A stretch of DNA of 64,000 nt from Onchocerca volvulus (taxonomy: Eukaryota > Nematoda > Chromadorea > Rhabditida > Onchocercidae): contig HG738137.1 in NCBI GenBank assembly GCA_000499405.2, forward strand, positions 2,914,001-2,978,000, written 5' to 3'. Positions 28,449-39,900 of the stretch are shown piece after piece. The notes under the pieces were generated by a model, which was not told the origin of the DNA, searched no databases, and saw nothing but the letters and a program-made list of their open reading frames with translations. Position 1 is the first letter of the stretch. Each line of letters starts with the position of its first letter. Made by a program: the position numbers and the translations under genes.

Positions 28449-28776
28449 CATATACACATTATGATAAAAGAATAGTTTGTATCGAAGATACACGCATACA
28501 TGCAAATACATGCACACACACACATGCATATATATTAGTCGTGACACACACACATACAAAACATTCATATTAGAGCGACAGACACAGACATACAAATCAC
28601 CACATACGTAGATGTAAACATAGCACGAAGGGAGGTAGTTGCTTGATACACACACGCTGTCGATACACATGCACCGACCACTTCTGTTGTTTGTCGTCGT
28701 TGGATTGATGAGTTTTGTATGTGCGTGGGTGGGCATGTGCGTGTGCGTGTATGCGTGGGTGGTACGTGCGTGGGTA
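28381..28776 (+). repeat. AC-rich then GT-rich microsatellite region
   Basis: The run 28381-28449 is mostly (AC)n, 28485-28620 is interrupted AC-rich sequence, and 28716-28776 is GT-rich with repeated 'gtgcgtg'. The His/Thr-rich and Cys/Val-rich open frames across it, on both strands, are repeat translations and not genes. Confidence 0.92.
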
Positions 28777-29932
28777 GATGTAATATGGACTGCATGAAGT
28801 GTTGTTATCCTTGTATATTTTCACCATTTCATCTTTATGTTACTCTCATCGTTATCATTCGATGATAATAATAGCCCAGGTGATATGATTACTGAGGGTC
28901 TTGTGTTATGCCACAAACTTAAGCGTTAAATTTTCACTTGACAATAATTTCCTCAATTTCTTTATTCTATCAAATAGCAGAAAATTGACTTGGCTTCTTT
29001 TTCTTTATCAATGAAGGAATTTTATTGGAGAATAATAATTGTTTACAAATTGTTTTCCATTTTACAAAAGTTTTTTATTTGACGTTTGTTAGATAATAGA
29101 TGTAGCTATTAGTTTTCAGCATTGCAGCCAACGACAACAATGATAAGATCAGTGATAATAGCAACAACAAATAATTTTCGTCTGGATACATTGTTATAAT
29201 GTGAAGTAACTTTACTAGACTTCAGTCAATGGAATGATAAATTTGATTTTTCTCTTAATATGAAGAAAATATGTTTTCAACGTTAAGTAGGAAGAAGAAA
29301 ATAGAAAAATAATCTTTTGCTTTCAACTTTAAATAATTCATTTTATGCTGACTTCCTTTTTTTTCTCAAATATTATGCTTCAATGTTTCTGTTTCAAATA
29401 GAAAGCAGTTATAATTTCTTCTTTATTGCTAATTTTCAGGCTCCTGTATATTATATATTTGCTATTCGGAGAAAAAAGGAAAGAGAGAGGGAGAGAGAGA
29501 AAGGAAAGAAAAAAATTCTGATTCTGTTATTATTGTTGTTTGTTATCAAGTATTTGTTGTTATGTTCAACAACTGCATTAATCGCTGTCATTACTCGAAT
29601 TTTGTAGATGGATTCACTTATGGAATCAACCTTGATCATCGCTTATTTTGCATCATTACGGAAATTCTACCTATTGTTGCGCACAACCTTGAAGATAATT
29701 ACTATCATTGCCTTCTAATATTCTTCCACAAAGGCTTCCAAATTGCTGGTAATTAACCATTTTGAATGAAAATTACATTAATCATTTGCTATCCGTTGTT
29801 GTTGCTGTCTCATCCGATGGCTAAAAAGTTATCGCTGTATGAATAGCCAAACGGACGCTACCTCAATTACCGCCATTGCCACCAACATTGTCACTATTTT
29901 CGTTATCTTGATAATCAATCGAATGTCCGAAA

Positions 29933-30962
29933 ATGATCAATTCACAGGCATCATTAATGACATTTATTATTATCATCACTGCAATCACCGAATTTCGATT
30001 TCACTTTGGCCATTTTCCTAGAAAAAAACAAGCTAATATCATTTTCTTTTTTATAAACATCATTTTGTTTGGTAATTTTGTACAAACAACTTTTGGTCAG
30101 ATTATCACGGATAGCAAGGCACGTAAATCTATGATAAATGGTCATCAATTACCCTTTAATGTCCTTGTCGTATTGCCAGAAAGCGAATCACACAATGATA
30201 ATTTTGGAATTACAATGCCAAAAGCACGTCCAGTAATCGATATTAGCCTAATGGATGCAATCCGATCTGGGAAGATAGGTGCGAATTTCCTGAATTTCAC
30301 ATATCATGATTCGAAATTCTCGGAAAATGCAAATTTGGCGGAACGTTTTGCAACGCTTGGTGTTGTAACAGCTTACTGTTCGAATCGTCTGGATGCAATT
30401 CTTGGATTTGCTGATAGCTATAGTCTAGCAACTACGTCCAAGATTACCGCAGCTTTCGGACATGGTATACCGGTAATCACCACCGCCGGAATGGTCTCGA
30501 ATCTCGGCGATCGGCAAACATATCCGTTCCTTACTCGAATACAGGGTAGCTATCGACAGATGGCCGATAGTATGTACAAGTTGATCGCGTATCGGGAAGA
30601 ATTTGAAGATGCATCAACAGACAAAGGTAGCGCAAAATCTGCTAGCAATTCGCGAGATCGCTTACCGGTGCAAGAATCACATTTGTCGCTAGGTTATCAG
30701 AATCTCGTCCTCATGTATCACGACAAACGTCGAGCTGTGAATCGACCAAGACTAGCAAATGGCGAAGTAATGGTTGTCGAAAGCGTTTCCAGTCACTGCT
30801 ATTTTACGCTCTATGCTATCAAAAACTTTTTCACCGAAAAAAGTGCTTACTTCAAGGAAGCCTGGAAAATTCAAACTCCATCCTTGGCATTCGATGAAGA
30901 AATTGAGCGAATTCCGGGTGAAATTGAAAGCTGGCTGAAGATCGTTTCGGAGCTTGCCAATG
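29933..30962 (+). CDS. gcy-28: receptor guanylyl cyclase, alternative first exon 1b (ligand-binding domain)
   Basis: It encodes about 343 residues. After an N-terminal segment of uncertain start there is a hydrophobic stretch (about residues 36-56) suited to a signal anchor or peptide. The ANF-receptor fold follows: [42 protein letters not shown], and a closing [11 protein letters not shown]. It aligns throughout with exon 1a but is clearly divergent. Where exon 1a has APVARMSPYW it has [10 protein letters not shown], and it carries a polar Ser/Asp/Lys-rich insert of about 35 residues (from about 223) absent from 1a. It ends in phase 1 at 30962 (gtgcgt donor). The ATG at 29933 is the first in frame; ATG 29957, or an acceptor at 30019 followed by an internal start, are alternatives. 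Confidence 0.85.
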
Positions 30963-33900
30963 GTGCGTTTTATTACTCTTTATTTTGCATTATGTTTGAT
31001 TAATTTAAGATAAATCTTTCTGTCATGAAGTTTCATATCATATCATCCATGAAAGTACTGCAAAGCTGTAGTTGGATTTCGAATGGTACACAACATTTTA
31101 AAATAATATTACTATTTGTTTTTTTTTTCTTTTTTTTAAATTTCAGATTCTTGGAAATCATTACGAAAATTTAAAATTGAAATATTTAAAAAGAAATTCA
31201 TAGAAATTTTTGACATTAATTGATAATTGTCTTTTGTCTTTTTTTTTCTTTAATTTTTAATCGATAAGAGCTTCTTGATCTTTTTTGAACTTTTATTATT
31301 TCTCATCATATAGCTGACCATATTACTGTAAGTTCTTTCTTGTTAAAAAGATGTCTGTTTTTGCTTTTCTTCGCTAATCCGATATAATTTAATTTGAAAC
31401 TGATAATCGGATATGAAGCAAATTTATTCAATATTCTCAATTTACATTATAAATTAATGTTTTTCAAGTTTAACTGAGCATTTCAACTTGCGAATAAAAT
31501 TCGAAATTTAAGTTTATATTGTTTTCACATATGTTTTAGCAGGGAACTCTCTGAGATATATCAACTGTTTTCAAAATCGAATAGTTGTTAATTGCTAAGA
31601 ATGATTATTCTTAATTTTATGTCACTTCCAATTATTGAACAGATAAAATATGGACTTTCATCTTTTTAATACTCTTAATTAAAATCTGAATTTATGTTTA
31701 AAGTTATGTTGTTGGATTTGACACTTTTAATAATTCTTTCTTTTTAAATTTTTTTTTTTGTATTTTGAAAAAAATTTCTTTTTTTATAATTTTTGTGCTT
31801 TATTACCGTTTCGTAGTAATAGACTTATCTGTTCCTTCTAAAAAGATTTCGAAATACTGAATGTCAAGCTCTAGCATGCAACAAAAAAATCTCGTCGATC
31901 ATCGATGCTACAATTAATTTTCACTAAATAAATAAATCATTTTGCTGATTTAAGCCGTTTTGCATCCTTTCTTCCATTTAGAAATAATTCTCTTTTCTTT
32001 TCTTTTTTTCCAGAAGAATTTAAAAAGAATGAAAGATTTTCCGCAAGAATTCATCAGATTATAGCTCGATTAAATTCTGGATGGGTTTTTTGTCAGATAT
32101 ATCTGCTATCAAATACAAAATACAAATGCATTTCTTGTTTATCAAAAAATGTGTTACCATTTGAATTTAATGCTCTTTAAATTGCTTTCCAGTTTATTAT
32201 TCTTCCCATACATTTGTTGTCGAAACTTTTAATATATTGTTTTGAGTTTTTTCTTTTTCTTTCCGCAGCTATTGCTTTTTTTTTATCTTCTGTCAAACGT
32301 TTTTAAAATTAATTTCGTATACAGTGAGTTCGCATAGAAGGACGGAAGAGATGGTAATTAAGCTGAAGAAAGCTGCTATCGAAGTTTCTCTACAGATAAA
32401 AATCTTTTTCCCTTATATATGACAAAATTCGGCTCCTATTTAAATTTCAGTGATTCTTTTCGGTCTATATCCTGTTTAAAATAGTGAAATGATTAATGTC
32501 AGTGAGTGAAAATTGTCTTCAATTTTTAATTGTATCATTTAAAGCTTTCGGAAAATTATCATGCTATCATTTCTCCCACTGATAATAAGCATCAATTTTC
32601 AAATTCCATTTTTTTCATTTCAAATTCATGAATTTTTGATCATCTCTTGTTAAGATATCTGTTTTTCACCAAAATAATTGTAGGATTGAAAGTTATTGCT
32701 CAGAAATCGATTTTATTGATCGGTTTGCTGATGAAATTATGAAATTAAATTCATCATACTATTATGAATTGTTATTTGGATACTGAGAGAAGAAAGATGA
32801 GATTATATCAGTGCTGTGATTTAAGAAAGGGAGATAATGAGCATTTTGAAGTTTTAAAATTTCATACATTTTTGACTCTTTTTGGACAACACTTTTGGCC
32901 ATAAAAGAAGCCTGATTCACTTATTCCCCATTATTTTATGAATATATACATACATATGCTATTAGAAAATATAATGCAAACTTCATTCTCTCTTTTTTCT
33001 AATTTTCTGAAACAATTTGGCAAAAAGTTCAAAGTTATTATTTAAGCTTTCGAATTTATTTCCCAAGACATAATTATTGCCTTTTTCACTTCCGTTTTGT
33101 TAATAAAACTTTAAAAAGGAAGTAAAAGTGCATTTGGTCTATGAGAATAAAAAAGAATTTGCTTATTTCCAAAGGATATTAGAAAAATGCATTCAAATCT
33201 TTTGAGAATTTTCATTTTACATATTTTTCTAACGAACTTTCTAGAAAATTTCATTTTGAAAAACTCCATAACAAACTTCATATATGAGGAATTGAAAAAT
33301 GAATATCTGATTGATTTGGAATTTGGAATTTAGCTAATGAAACGATTTAGGAAGTCAAATATGTTATTGGCTGTTACTGAGTTCAAAATAAACAGATATT
33401 CGGAATGAAATTAGAACGAGAGCGATTTTGGTAAAAATAAGTTTTTTGTTAGCACAGATTCAAAATGTACTGCTTAATAACAGAAATAGCTTCATTCTTT
33501 CAAATAAAATTTGAAATTATTCTGAAAATTTTGGAAATAAATATTCAAGCTGCAAACTTATCATCATATAATGGTTTGCAGATCTCTCTTCCATTTCTCT
33601 TTAATTCTGGAAATCATAAATGCATTTTTTAGTATGAAATATCTGATTTCTTCCGGAATTGATTATTTTCGCCAACATTTCTCTGATGCGAAGGTAATAA
33701 TATCCTCAATAGGTTTATTTTTAAGGTAATATGTGAGATTATAAATCATGGAATTTTTCCTCTTTGCCTTTAATAATTAGAAATTGAATGGATTGAACAG
33801 AAATGGGAAATTATAATAAATGAGTAAGCATTTAAAGAAAGATTTTATCGCAAAAGTAGGCACTAAAATTCAAAAAGTTTTATTAAATTAGTATCGAAAT

Positions 33901-36900
33901 ATTATTAAGCATGCTGCATTGGATTCAAATCGAAAATCTAGATAAAATTGAATTTGAAAAGTTCGCAGGATTTTGAATAATTATGGATCTCATGCATTGT
34001 ACTTTTCACTAAGTTTAGATGGAATTCGAAAGTTGAAAGCTAAAAGAGAGCTTTTTAACGTTTCTCAAATTAGATGGAAAGAAAGATCCTCCGATATTCG
34101 TAAGCTTGTTATTTTTCAATTGATGCTGGGAACATGTGGGAAAAAAAAGACTTGAAAAAAATTAATTATTCTCTTCTCGTCTCAAAAGAAAAAAAAAAAG
34201 TTGGAAACAAGTTTTACTCCTTTTGAGATAAACAATTTTCAATATTTTTTATCTGAATAATTCAGATAAAATCTCTTATCAGATGGTCCAGGAATGATTT
34301 TTTGCAAATAATCATAATTTTTGTTTTGATGCATTAATAACGATTTCGCAGATGCAAAAAAATTGATCTTTTTAGATTTCTGCAAATTTCTTCTAATTGA
34401 ATACTTTTTTTTATTTAAGATTTTTTGGTTTTTTTTAATGTTTTTATAAGTTCTAAGTCCTATTCAATTGAAATTTAAAAAATTTTGAGTTTCTCTGATT
34501 TTTTCAATTACAAACTTCTACTTCATATATATATATATATATAAATGAACTTATAAAAAAAAAATCTTAAATCTTCCGATATATATATATATATGAATCC
34601 TGAAGGCAAGGTTTTTCAAGCATACGAATTCTAAACAAGTTTTTCCATTCCCTTTTGAAAAATCTATATCAAAGATCTTATTATTTATGATTGTAGTCTT
34701 TTACAGTATCCATGATATGGAAGACTTAGTTTCCATACTTTAATTAATTGTGCTTCAAAGATTAATCTTATACATTATTATTTGTCGTACATCTGTCCTT
34801 TTAATTCCAGATAAAATTTACATTTATTTCTAATATCGAAAGATTGCTAAATAGTGTAAGCAAACATTTATTAGTGATTAAAAATTGTGCAAACATTTAT
34901 TAGAAATTAAAAATGTGAAATTTTTTAATTCTTGAAAAAATTATTGGCACATTAATTAATGAATTTTACTTGCCAGTAGCGTTCAAGTTATTCTTTTATA
35001 ATATCCGTGATGATTTTGAGAAAAAGCGAGAATGATTAAGATGGATTCGATAAAAAAAGTCACATCTAAAAGTTGTGCAAATAATATTTTTTTCTGGATA
35101 AGCTTCAAGAATCAGTTTACTTTGCATCTGATATTATGTGTTATCAATTGAAATTTCTAAACTTACTGATTATCTTACTTCATTTCAGAAGGCCTTCAAT
35201 TCTTCATATTTCTTTTCTTCGATATCTTTCACAAATTTCTTTTAAAATGATCGTCGCTATCTTTCGCAATAGCTCATCTATTTTTATTGGTACTTTTTTT
35301 TTTGATTTCAAAATTTTTCGCTTCTTTGCAAATTTGTTTGTTTTAAAAGAAAAAGAAAAAATCACTCTCGACAACTCTTCTTCATATGTCAACTTTATCA
35401 TATTTGCTCACATCCGATTTGTTCTTGAAAGTGCTTCTGTTTTGATTATTGACTTTATCATCTGATTAATAAATAATACCAACCAAACTTCGATGTACTA
35501 TCATTATCATTGTTTATCACCTGCTGCTGTCATATTCTAACAAACATTAATGAATCATCGAGCTTCTATTTGCTATTAAATTTTGTTTAATCGAAAACTC
35601 GTTATTCTTACATTTCATCCCACAAAAAAAAAACTACAAAATTCCGGAAAATTTCTTTTTTTGATTTTAATGATTAATTTATGTTCTTTATTTTTCATAA
35701 GTTTAAAAAATGGAAAAAAAATTCTTGCAATCGATTTAATATTGATCAAGATTATGCGAAAAAAAAGAAAAAAATTCGCATGGTCCAGAATTATGATACG
35801 TATATAAGTAACAATCAACCTTTTTTTAACGTATCGTTAAGATAAACAGCAGTACGTTAAATACGCTAAATTCTGATTGAATGAGTAAACATTGCTATGC
35901 ATAAATTTATGGATCATTTTAGTGAGATATAAATAAAATTAAAATTGAGAGATAAAATTAGATCGGAACACATCTCATATGATATTGCAATACTGTAGCA
36001 GATTAAATTAAATATGTACTTTGGCACTTATAGCATACGTATCATAATTCTGGACCACTGTCCCAGTTCTACAATTTGGCTCGAAATTAATCTACGAATT
36101 GCATTATCCAGACATGTTAAAAGCTTTACTGATCAACTTAATTTTTAATTTAACTTAACTAAGCTAACTTAATTTTCATTAAAATTTTTTAGCAAAAAAC
36201 TCTTTTTTCTAAGATTCATGGATCAGCAAGTGCATGAATAAAACTCTTTGATCAGAAAAAATTTGTCAATTTTGCACTGATCGTTTGACAGAAAAAGAAA
36301 AATTGCACCTCCTAAATTAATTTCAAAATAAAAATTTGAAAAAAAAAAGAAAGGAAAACCTCAAATTATTATTCATTGACAACTATTTATTCGGAATCTT
36401 TTTGGCATCTAATCTATAGAAATTTAAAAATTCGGATGTTTAAAATGAAAAATGGCCTTTTTTTATTGGGTTTTTTTAGTAATGCTTTATCTTAATTTTC
36501 AAATCTTTTCTCAAATAACTGAAAGGAATTTGAGATCTTACAGATTTCTTAAAATAAATCAAAGGCGAAAAAAATTTACATTTTAGGTATTTACAACAAA
36601 AAATTGATAAATAATTAGAACTGTCGGGATTTTCTGGTCATTTATTGCATCACTTTCATTATTGTATACCGGACAGGATCGAGTTCCTGACGAAGGTCAA
36701 GCTCCATCAAACCATTCCGTTTAATCCGCAAACTTTGTTTTACTTTTATTTTCCAGTGAGAATTTATACTTCAGTATGTGATGTGCTGGAATATACAAAG
36801 AACAATATGCGAATAATAACAAAGTCTGAAAATAACATTTAAAAAAAAAGAATAAATCTAAGAACTTTTGCAAAAACTGAAATCCTTTTACGAAAGTGTT

Positions 36901-39900
36901 TTTTGGATTTAAATTAAAGAAATTTTTGAGATTTTGCTATTTTGAAATGTAATTCAATTTTCAGTAATAATATTATGTGCCTCGCCAGATACTGTTCGAG
37001 AAATTATGCTTGCTGCATATGATTTGGGTATGGCTACATCCGGCGAATATGTTTTTATCAACATTGATGTTTCCACTGGGTACCTTTTTTAAATTTATTG
37101 AAAAAAAAAAAAGAGAGAGAGAAAAAAACTAAATCACAGTATCTATTAAACTTTGTAAAGTAATTTTAATTTTGAAGATGAATTCAAGAAATATTTTTCA
37201 TAATTATTTTTTTAAGAGTCTTATTAGATCTTTTTAAATACATGTATGATTTCAATAACAAGATGACGAAAGAGTTGAAAATCATTCGAGAAATTGTACT
37301 TTTTGTTTTGTTTTGTTTTTTTTTTTTTCTTGCAATGTGATGTTATGAGTTTTTCACAAAATTTGTTATTGGTAGATCGCATGCGGAACGGCCTTGGTTA
37401 CGGTCAAACGATACAACATCTCGAGAAAATGAGAAAGCAAAAAAAGCATACCAAGCGTTAAAAACAATTTCATTGAGACGTAGTGACTTGGATGAATACA
37501 AAAATTTTGAATCACGTGTGAAAGAACGTGCTGAGAAAAAGTACAACTATTCCGCGAAAATGGGTAAAGAATATGAAGTGAGGATTTTTTTTATTTTTAA
37601 AATATTTGCTAATTAAATTAAATTAAATCAATCGACCGGGAATTATTTGAAATGATTTGTTTTGAAAGATGCGTTTCGACTTGTCAATTCTATTTCAATT
37701 ACTTGATTATGAATTTGCTAATTAATTAAAGTAACAAAAAAAAAAAAATGAAAATGCGATACATTTTATAGATGAATAATTTTATCAGCGCTTTCTATGA
37801 TGCACTTCTACTTTATGCGATAGCATTAAATGAAACAATCACGGAAGGTTTGGATCCACGTAATGGACAGAATATAACAAGTAAAATGTGGAGTCGAACT
37901 TTTGTTGGTAACTAATTTCAATTTATAATTTTAATTTAAAATCTAATTTGGAAAGCATAAAGTTTCGATTGAAAACCATTTACCACAATGAACACTTTGA
38001 CAACGCCGACAGCAAAAGTGAATTTTTTATAAGAGAAATTTGTGAAAATTTTATGAACACATCATGTTTAGTATTTGTACATATCGTGTGACAATGGATA
38101 CTGAAATATGTTTTTAAGTTTAAAAATTTTAATCTTCATCTTTGATACCTCAAATCGCTATAGCATCATGTAAAGGAATTGTTTATGTTCAGAAATTCTA
38201 AAAATAAAAAGAGCCAATGCTATTTGTGGCACTTTTATTCGGGCTAATTTCATTCCCACGAAACACAATTTTTCTCTCAATTTCGTTGTTCGAGAAAAAT
38301 GGCAAGTTTAAAAATTAGTTTAAAAATGGTTGATGCTATTGCCCTTCTTATCGCTTTCCTTCTCTATCCTAACATAAAAATAGAGCACCACCGATACGAT
38401 TTACTGGTTAACGAAAAAGTAAAATCGTTGCCAAGGGGTTTTCAAAAATACGAAGGAATTTTTTAATCGATTACAGCTAAAAAAAAAAACATGCGAAAAA
38501 AAAAAAAACAGAAGAAGAAACAAACTTAATTGAAACGAAATTTTTTTTTTCTGGCAGCAATAAATTATTTTGAAAAAAAATTGGTACCGATGAATAATCA
38601 TAAGTAATTTAACAAAAATTTTCAGTTTCGTTTCAATTATTGTAGAATACTTGTACAGTACACAAAACACTTCATTTTGATTTGAAGTACTTTAAAAAAA
38701 AAAAATAAGTGAATTTTCTTCGAAAACATTTCAAATTAAAAAACAAGAACAGCTGGTATATTACTTTTGATACTGAAGAGGAATTTCTCTTCCTTGATAG
38801 TGCAAATATCACTATTAGCAATGAAGATTTGTTAAATGGGCATTGAACTTTATTTTCCACAACAATAAAAAATAATCTCTTAAATATTGTGCTGCATTTT
38901 AGTTTCAATAAATTATCTTGAACAATAAATTTGTTTATGTTTACTTTGCAGGAAATTTTTTTTTTCTCTGCAAGATATTGTGAAATTCCTGCAAGATTCA
39001 TTCAAAGCTATTTAATTATTCGCCGAGTCATTTAATTACTATTTTGATAATTAATATTTTGTTTTTGTTTTTTTCAGGTATTACAGGCAATGTATCAATA
39101 GATGAGAATGGTGATCGTTATTCGGATTATTCATTGCTTGACCTGGATCCACAGCAAGATAAATTTGTTGTTAGCTTTTTTTAATTTAAATTCCGAATTA
39201 AATTCAACCTAATATCACTTATTTATTGTCTTGAAGAGAATTAATGCCAAAATAACATAAACAAACAATCTTTTTTCAGGAAGTGGCATATTATTCGGGT
39301 GCATCAAACGAACTGAAACAAGTGACAGAATTTCACTGGGTTGGTGGTAGTCCACCGAAGGATTCACCAATATGTGGTTGGGATCATTCAAAATGTCCGG
39401 AAGGTTATCCCTTCTATGTGTATCTGCTCAGTGGCTCTACTGTTTTCATCTTGATACTCATGTCTGGTTTCATTTATTTCTGGAGGTCAGTAATTACTTT
39501 GTTAACTTTTTTAGAATAATTTCTATTTAGAAAATTTACAAGCATTGCGAAAATAAAGTCGAGGGAGAATTGATATGGCATAATTCATCTATAAAATTGT
39601 TTTTAATTCACGAAATTCATTAAAGATCAATCTTTGTTAAATCATTTTAATATACATTGAAATTTTTGATTGCTTTAGATTTTCTCACATTTTCTGTTTT
39701 ATATTTTCGAGAATTTTAATTTCCTTGAAATCTAAATGAGATAGTTATATGCATAAAAACGATGATTTAAAAAGTGAAAGCATTTTGACATTTAATTACA
39801 CGTCATTTATCTATTGTTATCATATCATTCATAACTTAAGGCGATATCGATTAGAAGCTGAGTTAGCAGCGATGTCGTGGAAAATTCGCTGGGAGGATTT

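Larger units (their letters stand above)
19322..29932 (+). other. intronic/intergenic region between exons 1a and 1b
   Basis: No coding exon resembling any cyclase part was seen in about 10.6 kb. It holds a 30-bp tandem repeat (19649-19815), a retroelement-like repeat (20094-20228), a hairpin (22078-22146), an inverted repeat (26524-26659), repeat family copy A (26731-26919) and the AC/GT tract (28381-28776). The promoter for exon 1b should lie in its right part. Confidence 0.6.
30963..36964 (+). other. intron between exon 1b and the shared exons
   Basis: Six kilobases without a convincing exon. It contains AT-rich inverted runs (34522-34597) and a MITE-like element (35781-36057). It ends in the acceptor 'aattttcag' at 36964, which exons 1a and 1b would both use. 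Confidence 0.7.

Noticed and set aside
28277..28827. His/Thr-rich and Cys/Val-rich open frames on both strands
   Set aside because: They come from AC/GT dinucleotide repeats, with no codon bias, splice context or domain.
19322..29932. Search for a second cyclase body belonging to exon 1a
   Set aside because: No segment resembling the VIILCASPD exon, kinase-homology or cyclase motifs was found on either strand.
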